Source: Clostridiales bacterium (GTDB lineage Bacteria; Bacillota; Clostridia; Saccharofermentanales; Saccharofermentanaceae). From it: a stretch of DNA of 52,485 bases. Below, piece by piece: positions 7,732 to 18,336 of this stretch (within the stretch, counting starts at the first letter, position 1; every line of letters starts with the position of its first letter). The stretch spans positions 1-52,485 of the forward strand of contig JAGCXQ010000016.1 of assembly GCA_017961235.1 (NCBI GenBank). Reading direction: 5' to 3'. Below the pieces are notes generated by a model. That model was given only the letters and a program-made list of their open reading frames with translations, did not search any database and had not been told where the DNA came from. A program made the translations under genes and the position numbers.

Positions 7732-8178
7732 TCAATTGCCTTTATATCCATATATAATTACAGTTCCATCCTGTTCTTCATATGGTATGCCGTACTGGTT
7801 TAATCCTTTGATAAAAGCCTCTGTCTCATCAACTACCTTATCCGCGATTAATCGTCCTTGTGTCTTCAAAATCCGAGGCCTGACTTTTACCCACTCTATA
7901 GCAAAATATGGTGTGGCAAACAAATCCCCGCCAAGATAGTTTTCCAGGTATAGTCCCCAATCTCCTTCATGCCGTTCATCCCGATCAAAGGTATGGTGCG
8001 ATGTTTCTTCTTCATCGACTTCCTTGATCACAAAGGGAGGTTGGAAAGGCAGTTCACTGACAACCTTCTTCAATTCTTTCCATTTGGTTGTATTCATTAC
8101 CGAGCACAATCCTTTTTGCTCAATTATCTTGAGTACATTCTTCTTCCTTTTTTCGGAGCTGTCTACTGAATCTGTCAT
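7732..8178 (-). CDS. Uncharacterised small soluble protein
   Basis: A protein of 148 residues without signal peptide or membrane helix. An MNTTKWKELKKVV segment begins at residue 28, followed by PFQPPFVIK, an acidic-histidine region (EEETSHHTFDRDERHEGDW) and YFAIEWVKVRPRIL. The last two features remind me of the DUF6678 family, but I cannot verify that. The function is unknown. The ATG at 8178 has AGGAAAG about 10 bases upstream; an internal start at 8097 would give a protein beginning MNTTKW but lacks a ribosome binding site. It is the first protein gene left of tRNA-Ser. Confidence 0.6.
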   Translation of the reverse strand: MTDSVDSSEKRKKNVLKIIEQKGLCSVMNTTKWKELKKVVSELPFQPPFVIKEVDEEETSHHTFDRDERHEGDWGLYLENYLGGDLFATPYFAIEWVKVRPRILKTQGRLIADKVVDETEAFIKGLNQYGIPYEEQDGTVIIYGYKGN

Positions 8179-8343
8179 TGATGTTGCTTTCCTTTTTTTA
8201 GATTTACACGTTTGGAGGGCTATATCTATGGTTTCTCATAGTCAATTATTCCTCTTAGTATTTCTTTCCGATACCGTTATTGATCATCCTCATTGTACTT
8301 GACTTTTTTAATATATCATCAATTCCTACTAAAGGAAAACACA

Positions 8344-8382
8344 AGAATCCCGAAGGTCTTTTCAGACATTCGGGATTCTTTT
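8344..8382 (-). terminator. Terminator downstream of tRNA-Ser
   Basis: On the minus strand AGAATCCCGAA pairs with TTCGGGATTCT around a loop of about 16 bases and is followed by TTGTGTTTT. It begins 3 bases after the tRNA 3' end. Confidence 0.7.
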
Positions 8383-8384
8383 AC

Positions 8385-8472
8385 TGGCGGAGCCGGTGGG
8401 ATTCGAACCCACGTGCCTTTTGGGCAAACGGTTTTCAAGACCGCCTCGTTATGACCGCTTCGATACAGCTCC
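8385..8472 (-). tRNA. tRNA-Ser (anticodon UGA)
   Basis: An 88-base class II tRNA. The acceptor stem GGAGCTG pairs with CGGCTCC, followed by the discriminator G and an encoded CCA. The anticodon loop CTTGAAA places UGA at 8437-8435 on the minus strand. A long variable arm (TTTGCCCAAAAGGCA) and a GTTCGAATC T-loop are present. It reads UCA/UCG serine codons. It marks the boundary between the AT-rich accessory arm and the origin-proximal core genes. Confidence 0.95.
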
Positions 8473-8527
8473 AAGTTTATTGACTGCTAAATTTTACTAA
8501 CTTTGACCATTTATGTCAACTAAAGCA

Positions 8528-8561
8528 AAGAGGGGCGATCTCAAAAAAGAGGGCCCCTCTT
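8528..8561 (-). terminator. Terminator of the parA-parB operon
   Basis: AAGAGGGGC at 8528-8536 pairs with GCCCCTCTT at 8553-8561. On the minus strand the stem is followed by TGCTTTAG, a weak T tract. It lies 24 bases past the parB stop codon. Confidence 0.65.
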
Positions 8562-8584
8562 CACTTTTGGTGAAATATATGGCA

Positions 8585-9460
8585 TCAGTTGTCCATCATC
8601 TCTAAAAGACGATCCAGATCATCATATGAATAATACTCGATCACGATCGTACCTTTTCCCTTTGCTTCATCCTTAAGCTTTAATTTGACCTTTGTGCCGT
8701 AGTAAGCCGTCAGTTTGTGTTCCACATCCTTTGTGCTGATAGCGACCGCATTTGACCCCTTCTCGCGCGTTTTACGGGGTGCTGCGGGAGCACCGCTGAG
8801 GATCTTCTTCACATATTCTTCTGTTTCGCGTACGCTCATCTCCTTGATCATGACAACGTCAGCAGCTTTCTTCTGCTCTTCTTTATCAGTGATGGCCAGG
8901 AGTGCACGTGCGTGACCGGCAGAAAGATCACCGTTTCGGATAAAGTCCTGTAAGGATTCGTCGATATTTATAAGGCGTAATGTATTCGCGATTGCAGGAC
9001 GGCTCTTACCAAGTTTCTTAGCCAGTGCCTCCTGTGTAAGACCATGCTCTTTCATAAGATTATCCATGGCGAAAGCTTCTTCCAAAGGATTCAGATCCTG
9101 ACGCTGGATGTTCTCGATAAGCGCCTGCTCCATGGTCTGCTGATCGGTAAGATCACGTACGATTGCAGGAATTACTTTTAATCCTGCGAGACGGGATGCT
9201 CTCCATCTTCTCTCACCTGCTACGATGCGGTATCCGGTACCTCTCTTTGAGACAATGATCGGCTGGATCACACCGTTTTCTTTGATAGAATCTGCAAGCT
9301 CCTGTAAAGCTTCTTCTTTAAATTGTTTTCTCGGCTGATCACTATTTGGAGAGATGTCATTGATCTTCAGCTCAACGACTGAATCTTTCTGTGTTTCCGG
9401 GATTCCTTCAACAGAAAGAAGTGCACCGATTCCCTTACCTAAACCTTTCTTCGTAGCCAT
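8585..9460 (-). CDS. parB: ParB/Spo0J chromosome partitioning protein
   Basis: The protein has 291 residues, normal for chromosomal ParB. The N-terminus MATKKGLGKGIGALLS is the ParA-activating tail. The ParB/sulfiredoxin-fold CTP-binding domain carries the QPRKQF box and the conserved GERRWRAS box II. The central helix-turn-helix (LTQEALAKKLGKSRPAIANTLRLI) binds parS, and a C-terminal dimerisation segment ends LDRLLEMMDN. ParB loads on parS, spreads as a CTP-dependent clamp and recruits condensin. It follows parA by 34 bases in the same direction, and three perfect parS sites lie just upstream of parA. Confidence 0.97.
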   Translation of the reverse strand: MATKKGLGKGIGALLSVEGIPETQKDSVVELKINDISPNSDQPRKQFKEEALQELADSIKENGVIQPIIVSKRGTGYRIVAGERRWRASRLAGLKVIPAIVRDLTDQQTMEQALIENIQRQDLNPLEEAFAMDNLMKEHGLTQEALAKKLGKSRPAIANTLRLINIDESLQDFIRNGDLSAGHARALLAITDKEEQKKAADVVMIKEMSVRETEEYVKKILSGAPAAPRKTREKGSNAVAISTKDVEHKLTAYYGTKVKLKLKDEAKGKGTIVIEYYSYDDLDRLLEMMDN

Positions 9461-9494
9461 TTCATCACCTCATATATTGATGTTCGTCTATGTT

Positions 9495-10259
9495 TTATTT
9501 TGTTCTCTTCAGTACTTCATTTGCCAGTGCCTGATATGCCAGGGATCCCTTTGATTTGGCATCATATTCATCGATAGTCAGACCATGGCTGGGCGCTTCT
9601 GCAAGCCGTACATTTCTCGGGATATATGTCTTAAAGACCTTATCTCCGAAGTATTTCTGCACTTCTTCTACAACCTGCTTTGTCAGCTGTGTACGGCGAT
9701 CATGCATCGTAATTACAACACCGAGGATACCGATCGAAGGATTCAGCTTCTTCTTTATCATATTTATAGTATCGATCAGCTGCGTAAGTCCCTCGAGAGC
9801 ATAATACTCGCCTTGGATAGGAACAATAACACCTTCGCATGCTGCAAGAGCATTGATAGTAAGTAATCCAAGCGACGGCGGGCAATCGATTATAATATAG
9901 TCGTATTTATCCATTACCGGATCGAGTGCACGCTTTAAAATCGTTTCTCTACTGATTGCGGATACTAATTCAACTTCTGCTCCGGCAAGATTGATATTTG
10001 TCGGACACATATCCACATTTTTAACATTCGTGCTGGAAATCACATTATTGATATCTTCTTCATTCACCAGAAGATCATATACTGTGTTTTCGAGTGAAGT
10101 CTTCTCAAAACCGTATCCGCTTGTCGCATTTCCCTGCGGATCGAGGTCAATTAACAACACTTTTTTTCTTTTCTTTGCTAAAAAAGCACCCAGATTGACA
10201 GCTGTTGTGGTTTTTCCCACGCCACCTTTTTGATTTACGATCGAAATTACGTATGCCAT
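9495..10259 (-). CDS. parA: ParA/Soj chromosome partitioning ATPase
   Basis: A 254-residue deviant-Walker ATPase. KGGVGKTTTAVNLG carries the signature lysine and P-loop, YDYIIIDCPPSLGLLT is the Walker B region, and the C-terminus ends with the usual DEYDAKSKGSLAYQALANEVL. It dimerises on ATP, binds DNA non-specifically and is released by ParB to move origins apart; in Bacillus Soj also controls DnaA. The ATG at 10259 has AAGGAG 6 bases upstream, so the longer frame from 10310 is rejected. It heads the parA-parB pair, downstream of gyrB rather than in the more usual place beside rsmG/noc. Confidence 0.97.
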   Translation of the reverse strand: MAYVISIVNQKGGVGKTTTAVNLGAFLAKKRKKVLLIDLDPQGNATSGYGFEKTSLENTVYDLLVNEEDINNVISSTNVKNVDMCPTNINLAGAEVELVSAISRETILKRALDPVMDKYDYIIIDCPPSLGLLTINALAACEGVIVPIQGEYYALEGLTQLIDTINMIKKKLNPSIGILGVVITMHDRRTQLTKQVVEEVQKYFGDKVFKTYIPRNVRLAEAPSHGLTIDEYDAKSKGSLAYQALANEVLKRTK

Positions 10260-10406
10260 ATGTGCTCCTTGATAATTCTTTATTAACATAATAGTATCAG
10301 AAAACATCATTCTATATATGTCAGTTACTTTACACTTTTCATGGAAAAGTTCAGATAAATCTCAAAGTTTAATGTTAAAAACTCTTTTTTATTAGTTTCG
10401 CTTATT

Positions 10407-10422
10407 TGTTTCACGTGAAACA
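10407..10422. promoter_or_regulatory. parS site 1
   Basis: TGTTTCACGTGAAACA, a perfect match to the bacterial parS consensus palindrome. It lies 148 bases upstream of parA. Confidence 0.95.
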
Positions 10423-10488
10423 TTGAGTCGTTTTGAAAAATTCTATTGAATTATGATTTTTGTAATTTCAGAAGGATAATACATGTAT

Positions 10489-10504
10489 TGTTTCACGTGA
10501 AACA
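10489..10504. promoter_or_regulatory. parS site 2
   Basis: A second perfect TGTTTCACGTGAAACA, 82 bases from site 1. The flanking DNA is very AT-rich and shows no gene. Confidence 0.95.
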
Positions 10505-10678
10505 AGAGATGTATTTTCTTTTTTCCCGCGTTGGTAGAAAAATAATTATTGAACATACTCTAGCAAAGATTCAGAAATCAGATTTCTGATGTTGATTCAT
10601 CTTTCGTAATCAATTAATACTTAATGTAGGATTTTATTTGAATTTGAAATTGTTAGTTGTGAAAGTGTGTTTATGAAA

Positions 10679-10694
10679 TGTTTCACGTGAAACA
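10679..10694. promoter_or_regulatory. parS site 3
   Basis: A third perfect TGTTTCACGTGAAACA, 190 bases from site 2, immediately before the gyrB terminator. The three sites make a compact ParB-loading centre about 5.5 kb from the oriC spacer. Apart from them and possible parA promoter elements I see nothing else in 10260-10700. Confidence 0.95.
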
Positions 10695-10701
10695 TTCATC
10701 G

Positions 10702-10734
10702 AAAAAAAGACTCCACACGTTTCTGTGTGGAGTC
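10702..10734 (-). terminator. gyrB terminator
   Basis: On the minus strand GACTCCACAC pairs with GTGTGGAGTC around a short loop and is followed by TTTTTTT. It lies about 28 bases past the gyrB stop. Confidence 0.9.
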
Positions 10735-10761
10735 ATATTGATTTCAGATGTGTTGTTACTA

Positions 10762-12900
<2,139 letters not shown>

Positions 12901-12994
12901 TTATTTTTCCCGAAATTTCGCCTCATCGGGAAAAGAACTGATATTTTGATCCGATACTTCGGAAAGTACCGGTATCTGTCGATTTGTAACACTG

Positions 12995-13261
12995 TTACTG
13001 CGCGATTCCGGGCATTTTATCCGCGTTATCGATCCGTTTTTTCAGTGTCGTCACCGAGATAGGGGAGATGTAAACTCTTTCATCGGTAAGGATGAGTGAT
13101 CGGGGGATCTCTTCGGAAACATATTCCAGGATATTTTCCTCTTCCTGCTGCCGCAGAAAGGCATTCACATCTGAAGAAGCCTGTACGGTCTCAAGGTTCA
13201 CCAGACCGATGATCGAATCGATCAGGATCGTATATTCTCCGCCGATATGAACGAACATCAA
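12995..13261 (-). CDS. remB: RemB-like (DUF370) regulator
   Basis: An 88-residue DUF370 protein beginning MMFVHIGGEYTILIDSIIGL with the family features LVNLETVQ and VYISPISVTTLKKR near the end. In Bacillus subtilis, RemB (YaaB) lies between recF and gyrB, exactly as here, and RemA/RemB affect extracellular matrix genes; RemB's own biochemical role is less clear than RemA's. It probably shares a transcript with gyrB: 112 bases separate them and a strong promoter lies just upstream. AAGGGG lies 8 bases before the ATG. Confidence 0.9.
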   Translation of the reverse strand: MMFVHIGGEYTILIDSIIGLVNLETVQASSDVNAFLRQQEEENILEYVSEEIPRSLILTDERVYISPISVTTLKKRIDNADKMPGIAQ

Positions 13262-13296
13262 AAACGCCCCTTAACACTATCTGTTTTGACCTAAAT

Positions 13297-13327
13297 ATTA
13301 TACCATAAAAGCACTGGAAAAGGTCAA
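13297..13327 (-). promoter_or_regulatory. Promoter for remB-gyrB
   Basis: On the minus strand TTGACC (13327-13322) and TATAAT (13302-13297), with a TGG before the -10 giving an extended -10 (TGGTATAAT). The spacer is 19 bases, longer than ideal, but the extended -10 can compensate. The -35 begins 5 bases after the recF stop. Confidence 0.7.
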
Positions 13328-13331
13328 TTTT

Positions 13332-14528
13332 CTACTCATTTTCTATTCTCTTTACAGAACCCTCGGATACCTCAAAGAAGGCTATTTTCGATGCTTTTTC
13401 CAGCGAATCCGCCAGTTCCTGCTCGATGAAGGATTTATCCGTGCAGGTAATGAAGATCTGTGCATCTCCGATCTCGGAAAGGAGGCACTTTCTTCTTGCT
13501 GCATCCAGTTCTCCGAAAACATCGTCGAGAAGGAGGACCGGGGAATCATTTGTCTCTTCTCTCATGATATCCAGCTCCGCAAGTTTCATGGAAAGAGCTG
13601 CGGATCTCTGCTGCCCCTGGGAGGCAAACATACGAAGCCCGTCTCCATCCAGAGACATCTGAAGATCGTCTCTCTGAGGTCCGTGATTGGTCGTACCGCG
13701 GTAAAAATCCTCCTCGATATTATTCTCCCATTTGGAGATCAGTGCATCGATTATCTCTTCATCCGAGTTCTTCTCAAACATATCGATAGGTATGCATGTT
13801 TTATATTTTACGAAGAGTGATTCACTGCCATTACTGATCCTTTCATGATGTACCTTCGCAAACTTATCTATCCGGAGAGAGAAGATATTTCTGTCACGCA
13901 TGATTTTTACGGCGGATCTTGCCATCGGTTCATGCCATATGGACATTTCTTCTCTGATTGCATCTGTAAGAACTTTATTGTTACCGGATCTGGCATTCTT
14001 AATGATCCTGTTACGGTTCATCAGAAGACGGACGTAATTTGACAGTTCGAAAAAGTAGGAGGGTTTTACCGAAGACAGAAGCACATTTAAGTACTTTCTT
14101 CGTATAGAAGGGCCCTCTTTGATGAGCATTAAGTCCTCAGGAGCGAATATAACAGCGTTAAAAATCCCGAAATAATCGGATATTTTCTCAAAAGGCACTT
14201 CATCGTGGAAAACTATCTTTTTTGCCCGCTTTACCGTGGAATCTTCCCCCTGACCATCGTCATACATGACAGAAACCGACTCATCATATGCATTATAAGA
14301 GGAGGTCAGCTGAAGTTTTACCTTATATCTGTGTTCCCCGTGAAGGATCATATCACTGTCTTTGGAAGTTCTGTGGGAATGCGTGGAAGTACATAGATAG
14401 ATGGACTCCAATATATTTGTTTTTCCTTGGGCATTTGATCCATAGAATACATTAACAGAAGGCTCGACCTTAAGATCAAGCCTTCTGTAATTTCTAAAGT
14501 TCTGAAGTTCTATGGAACGTATATACAT
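13332..14528 (-). CDS. recF: DNA repair and recombination protein RecF
   Basis: A 398-residue SMC-like ATPase that helps load RecA at gaps. The N-terminus MYIRSIELQNFRNYRRL is the family hallmark. The Walker A YGSNAQGKTNILESIYL lies at ~30-46, the ABC signature ASQGQQRSAALSMKLAEL near 305, and Walker B with D-loop SPVLLLDDVFGELD near 330. Family members are 360-370 residues, so this one is slightly long. It follows dnaN by 59 bases in the same direction, as in most Firmicutes, but the small S4-domain gene (yaaA/rlbA) often found between dnaN and recF is missing. Confidence 0.97.
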   Translation of the reverse strand: MYIRSIELQNFRNYRRLDLKVEPSVNVFYGSNAQGKTNILESIYLCTSTHSHRTSKDSDMILHGEHRYKVKLQLTSSYNAYDESVSVMYDDGQGEDSTVKRAKKIVFHDEVPFEKISDYFGIFNAVIFAPEDLMLIKEGPSIRRKYLNVLLSSVKPSYFFELSNYVRLLMNRNRIIKNARSGNNKVLTDAIREEMSIWHEPMARSAVKIMRDRNIFSLRIDKFAKVHHERISNGSESLFVKYKTCIPIDMFEKNSDEEIIDALISKWENNIEEDFYRGTTNHGPQRDDLQMSLDGDGLRMFASQGQQRSAALSMKLAELDIMREETNDSPVLLLDDVFGELDAARRKCLLSEIGDAQIFITCTDKSFIEQELADSLEKASKIAFFEVSEGSVKRIENE

Positions 14529-14587
14529 ATCGTCTTCTCAATCTGTCTTTCGTGATAGATACGAAGCGATCACTTCTTTATCAGTGA

Positions 14588-15691
14588 TTACTTACGAAGC
14601 GGCAGGATCAGATAAGTATATCCATCTCCCTCTACAGGAACGACCACGGACGGACCATTGGAGCCGGAGAAGAGGAACTTTACTGTATCCTCATCGATGG
14701 CACGGAGAGCATCCATGATGTACTTATGGTTAAAATCTACGTTAATGAGATCACCGGTTATCTGGCAGGATACTTCTTCACGGAGATTACCAAGCTCTGT
14801 GCTGGAACGGATCACGAGCGTCTCTTCATTATCCATGGAGAGATTAACAGGGCAGCGGCGGTCTTCCTTCTGAATGATCAGGGAAGCACGCTCAACAGCG
14901 TTCAGAACAGCATTCTTATCGACGATCATCGTTGTGGAAGAATTCTTCGGTACGATCGCATGATAATCCAGGAACTCGCCATTGATCAGGCGGGAAACGA
15001 TTCTGAATTTTCCTGTATCGAAGAGGATGTGATTCGTAGAAGCGTAGATAACGACTTCTGCATCTTTACCTGTAAGAATACGGGCTGCCTCGTGAAGTGC
15101 TTTTCCGGGGATAAGGAACTTCATGACAGGAAGATCCTCACCGATCTCCTGCTTTCTGTGTGCCATACGGAAACCGTCGATAGATACGACATTGATGTTC
15201 TTTCCGTCAGATTCGAAGAGGGAACCATTCAGGATCGGACGTCCTTCATCTGTCGAGATCGCGAAGATCGTCTGGCTGATCATGTCTCTTAAGATCTCCT
15301 GATTCAGGATGATCTTATTATCATCGCCTACTACCGGGATCGTCGGGAATCCTTCTGCGGAAATACCGTTGATCGAGAACTTGGATGTGCCGCTCTCGAT
15401 ATCGATCACCATTCTCTCATTGGAAGAGATCGCCACCTCATCATCCGGAAGCTTTCTTACGATCTCACCGAATACCTTGGAAGGAATGACGATAGAGCCT
15501 TCCTCCATAACATCTGCTTCTACAAGTGCTTCAATACCTGTCTCTAAATCATAGCCGGTGAGCTTGACGCCCTTACTGTCGGCTTCAATTAAAATACCAT
15601 CTAATATAGGTAAAGTAGAACGAGTTGAAACTGCCTTCTGAACGATCGAAATTGCTTCGACCAGATTGTCTCTTGAAATAACAAGTTTCAT
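14588..15691 (-). CDS. dnaN: DNA polymerase III beta sliding clamp
   Basis: A 367-residue beta clamp with the standard start MKLVISRDNLVEAISIVQKA, the DGILIEAD and TGYDLETGIEA blocks of domain I, and the C-terminal end YLILPLRK (the MPMRL-type end that lines the peptide-binding groove, here LPLRK). The ring-shaped dimer tethers the replicative polymerase to DNA. AACCTCC, read on the minus strand as GGAGGTT, lies about 9 bases before the ATG. It sits across the oriC spacer from dnaA and heads dnaN-recF. Confidence 0.97.
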   Translation of the reverse strand: MKLVISRDNLVEAISIVQKAVSTRSTLPILDGILIEADSKGVKLTGYDLETGIEALVEADVMEEGSIVIPSKVFGEIVRKLPDDEVAISSNERMVIDIESGTSKFSINGISAEGFPTIPVVGDDNKIILNQEILRDMISQTIFAISTDEGRPILNGSLFESDGKNINVVSIDGFRMAHRKQEIGEDLPVMKFLIPGKALHEAARILTGKDAEVVIYASTNHILFDTGKFRIVSRLINGEFLDYHAIVPKNSSTTMIVDKNAVLNAVERASLIIQKEDRRCPVNLSMDNEETLVIRSSTELGNLREEVSCQITGDLINVDFNHKYIMDALRAIDEDTVKFLFSGSNGPSVVVPVEGDGYTYLILPLRK

Positions 15692-15825
15692 GCGTTTCTA
15701 ACCTCCATCTTTGAATTATCAAATAACACTATATATTATACAGGAAAATTACAAAAATGCTACATGGAATACTCTAAAAGCTTGATAAATTCAACATCTT
15801 TTCGTGTTTTCACATAAAGAAAAAG

Positions 15826-15834
15826 TTTTCCACA
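15826..15834 (+). promoter_or_regulatory. DnaA box (TTTTCCACA)
   Basis: One mismatch to the consensus TTATCCACA, isolated on the dnaN side of the spacer. Confidence 0.6.
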
Positions 15835-16044
15835 TTTTTTCACTTTGAGAAATTCGATTTTGATGGAGCGGATGCCTTCGGCTTCTTAAATTCAAACAAT
15901 AAAAGTCAGAAGAATAGTACTTCTCCTTCATAATATTATGCTCTGTGAAAATGGTTCAAAAGTGCTTCAAAGGATGAAATATCAGTATTTCTGATGTGTA
16001 AAACATGTGAAAAGCACTGTGCAAAAGAAAGAAAGTTTTAAACC

Positions 16045-16053
16045 TTATCCACT
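16045..16053 (+). promoter_or_regulatory. DnaA box (TTATCCACT)
   Basis: One mismatch to TTATCCACA, 17 bases from the perfect box and in the same orientation. Confidence 0.7.
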
Positions 16054-16061
16054 ATGAGATC

Positions 16062-16070
16062 TTATCCACA
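16062..16070 (+). promoter_or_regulatory. DnaA box (perfect TTATCCACA)
   Basis: Exact consensus DnaA box, flanked on both sides by near-consensus boxes. Confidence 0.9.
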
Positions 16071-16097
16071 ATTCTTACACTTGTTTTCCCTTATAAG

Positions 16098-16106
16098 TTT
16101 TCCACA
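16098..16106 (+). promoter_or_regulatory. DnaA box (TTTTCCACA)
   Basis: One mismatch to consensus, 36 bases from the perfect box. A weaker inverted TTTTCCACC follows at 16121-16129. Confidence 0.65.
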
Positions 16107-16131
16107 AATGAACGAAAAAAGGTGGAAAACT

Positions 16132-17463
16132 TTAGTTAAAAAGACGCTTTTTTATGGACTCGATGCGGATAGAATTCTCGGAGTTCTCGTCTTTCAAACT
16201 TATTTCAATTTTGTTACAGGCATGAAGAACAGTGGAATGATCTTTGCCTCCGAAAAACTCTCCGATCTTCGGATACGTCATATTCAGTTCCGATCTGCAA
16301 AGGAACATACAGGCCTGTCTCGGAATGAGGATCTCTTTGCTTCTTTTATTCGACATGATATCGCTGACGGTAATGTTATATGCACGTGCAACAACCTCGA
16401 CAATGATCTCCGGTGTGACCTGCTTGGCCTGTTTCGGAGAGATCATGTCCTTAAGAGCGATCTTCGCGTCATCCAGAGTGAAGGAATTGGCAAGGAAACA
16501 GTAAGCTACTACTGTTTTAAAAGCACCATCGAGCTCACGGATGTTCGATGCGAAGTTCGAAGCGATGTAATCCACGATATCATCGGAAAGATTGATATGC
16601 TCGTCCTGCATTCTTCTGTTCAGGATCGCGATACGTGTCTCATAGTCTGCCGGCTGGATATCGACGATCAGACCGGAAGAGAAGCGGGAACGAAGTCTTT
16701 CTTCCAGGGAAGAGAGGCTTTGCGGCGGCTTATCACAGGTCATGAGGATCATCTTGCCGGATTCATACAGTTCATTAAAAGTATGGAAGAATTCGACCTG
16801 GGTCTGTTCTTTCCGCTCCAGGAACTGGATATCGTCAATTAGAAGAAAATCGGCATTTCTGTATTTTTCACGGAAATCGTCATATTTACCGCTCTGGATC
16901 GTCGCGATGAATTCGTTGACGAAGCGCTCGCAGTTGACATAGACGACTTTCTGGTTCGGCATTTTCTGCTTGACCGCATTTCCTACGGCATGCATCAGGT
17001 GGGTCTTTCCAAGACCGGAACCACCATAGAGGAAGATAGGATTATACTGTTTACCGCCTTCTGCCACGGAAACGCAGGCAGCATGTGCGAAGCGGTTTCC
17101 GGAACCGACGATGAAAGAATCAAAGGTATAAGCGGGATTCAGCTGGGAAGCTGAGCTCTCGGAAGCCACGGATGGCGCCTGAGAGGAAGTGTGCTGATGG
17201 ATCATTTCCAGCGTCAGGGAAGAATCAGGAAGCTCGATCTTCACGTCGAGTTCTTTTCCCGTGGCAGCGGAAATACAGTTCTTGATCAAAGGGATCATGG
17301 GAATGAGCTGTTCCTGGGAAAAGGCATCCTGAGCGGTGAGTATAAAAAGATCATCATTTGCAAAAGCCGGTTCCATCGGCAGAATAAAGGTCTTGTACTT
17401 GATATCAGACACTTCATCCTTTAAGACAGAAAGAGTTTGACTCCAGATCTTCTTTGCATCCAT
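16132..17463 (-). CDS. dnaA: Chromosomal replication initiator DnaA
   Basis: A 443-residue AAA+ initiator. Domain I begins KIWSQTLSVLKDEVSD. Domain III contains Walker A GGSGLGKTHLMHAVGN, Walker B LLIDDIQFL and the arginine-finger region (LEERLRSRFSSGL). Domain IV ends with the helix-turn-helix and the signature FGGKDHSTVLHACNKI that reads the DnaA box. DnaA melts oriC and loads the helicase. The ATG at 17463 (MDAKKIW) fits the usual N-terminus; a GTG 15 bases upstream is the alternative and neither has a strong ribosome binding site. Confidence 0.97.
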   Translation of the reverse strand: MDAKKIWSQTLSVLKDEVSDIKYKTFILPMEPAFANDDLFILTAQDAFSQEQLIPMIPLIKNCISAATGKELDVKIELPDSSLTLEMIHQHTSSQAPSVASESSASQLNPAYTFDSFIVGSGNRFAHAACVSVAEGGKQYNPIFLYGGSGLGKTHLMHAVGNAVKQKMPNQKVVYVNCERFVNEFIATIQSGKYDDFREKYRNADFLLIDDIQFLERKEQTQVEFFHTFNELYESGKMILMTCDKPPQSLSSLEERLRSRFSSGLIVDIQPADYETRIAILNRRMQDEHINLSDDIVDYIASNFASNIRELDGAFKTVVAYCFLANSFTLDDAKIALKDMISPKQAKQVTPEIIVEVVARAYNITVSDIMSNKRSKEILIPRQACMFLCRSELNMTYPKIGEFFGGKDHSTVLHACNKIEISLKDENSENSIRIESIKKRLFN

Positions 17464-17547
17464 CTTTGATTCACCCACTAAGAAATTTCCGCCCTCACTT
17501 AAAGAGGCCCCGTGCGGAGATAAAAAGTAGAATAATCATATCAGAAA

Positions 17548-17577
17548 TTATCACTTTTCGGAAGTATCTGTTATAAT
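17548..17577 (+). promoter_or_regulatory. Promoter for the sortase-murT-gatD operon
   Basis: A perfect TATAAT at 17572-17577 with a weak TTATCA -35 at 17548-17553 and an 18-base spacer, 32 bases upstream of the sortase ATG. It lies in the short divergent region shared with dnaA. Confidence 0.5.
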
Positions 17578-17609
17578 AATTCGCATAGAAATTCTTAATT
17601 GGAGAATAT

Positions 17610-18323
17610 ATGTTTAGAAAAAGAAACGGCGACATTAACTGGCGTAATATCATCCTTCTGGGCATCGCTCTGATCTGCCTGGTTACGGGTATTATTCTGC
17701 TTTTGATCGACCCGATCAAGAATATGAAGCGTCAGAAAGTGACGGATGACATGATGGAGAGCATCGTAGAACAGAGTCAGTCTTCTTTCGTCGTTAAGTC
17801 TTCCGGTAATGAAGTAAGTGGAGAGGAATTCGAGTATTTCTTCGGTGAAGAAGAAGCGAACGGATCTCAGGCCGACTATAAGACCATCGTCGCCGAGCTT
17901 CCGGAAGAGGTCGTACTGACCGCACTTGGCACGATCCGGATCCCCTCTATCGATGTAGATATCCCGCTGTGGAACGATGCGACTATCGTATCTCTCCGTT
18001 ACGGTGCCGGCCGCCTAAAAGGTACTGCCGATCCGGGACAGGAAGGAAATATGGTCATCCTCGGTCACAGAATGCGTGCAGCAGGTAAACTCTTCCACGC
18101 CCTTGGTGATGTGAAGATCGGTGATACGATCGAGATCTCCGGAATCGACGGAAATAAATATACTTATAAAGTGGATACGATCTATGAGGCAGTAGAGCCT
18201 AGTGATCTCGACAAATATATCGACATCGATGACGGCACCGGCAAACAGGTGACACTGGTAACATGTACACCGCTCGGTGTCGCGACGCACAGACTTCTGA
18301 TCGTCGGACATCTCGTGGAGTGA
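17610..18323 (+). CDS. Sortase family transpeptidase
   Basis: A 237-residue membrane-anchored sortase. One N-terminal helix (IILLGIALICLVTGIILLLI, ~15-34) anchors it facing outward. The catalytic domain shows the histidine in GNMVILGHRM, the cysteine in VTLVTCTPLG (TLxTC motif) and the arginine in ATHRLLIVG. The TLVTCTPxGxxTHRLL pattern is nearest to class C/D enzymes, but the C-terminal membrane helix of class C is missing. Sortases join LPxTG-type proteins to the wall or to each other; no substrate with such a signal is visible here. TTGGAGA precedes the ATG. It lies 13 bases before murT, so it may be co-transcribed with lipid II amidation genes. Confidence 0.9.
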   Translation: MFRKRNGDINWRNIILLGIALICLVTGIILLLIDPIKNMKRQKVTDDMMESIVEQSQSSFVVKSSGNEVSGEEFEYFFGEEEANGSQADYKTIVAELPEEVVLTALGTIRIPSIDVDIPLWNDATIVSLRYGAGRLKGTADPGQEGNMVILGHRMRAAGKLFHALGDVKIGDTIEISGIDGNKYTYKVDTIYEAVEPSDLDKYIDIDDGTGKQVTLVTCTPLGVATHRLLIVGHLVE

Positions 18324-18336
18324 CCGGAGATATAAG

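Larger units (their letters stand above)
15692..16131. other. oriC spacer between dnaA and dnaN
   Basis: 440 bases without a gene, very AT-rich, containing one perfect and at least three near-perfect DnaA boxes all in the same orientation. The densest cluster (16045-16106) lies next to the end of dnaA. AT-rich DNA with a TATATATTATA stretch near 15731-15741 could be the unwinding element. Genes to the left are read leftward, and the first genes right of dnaA are read rightward, as expected for diverging replication forks. I see no DnaA boxes in the short spacer upstream of dnaA. Confidence 0.85.
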
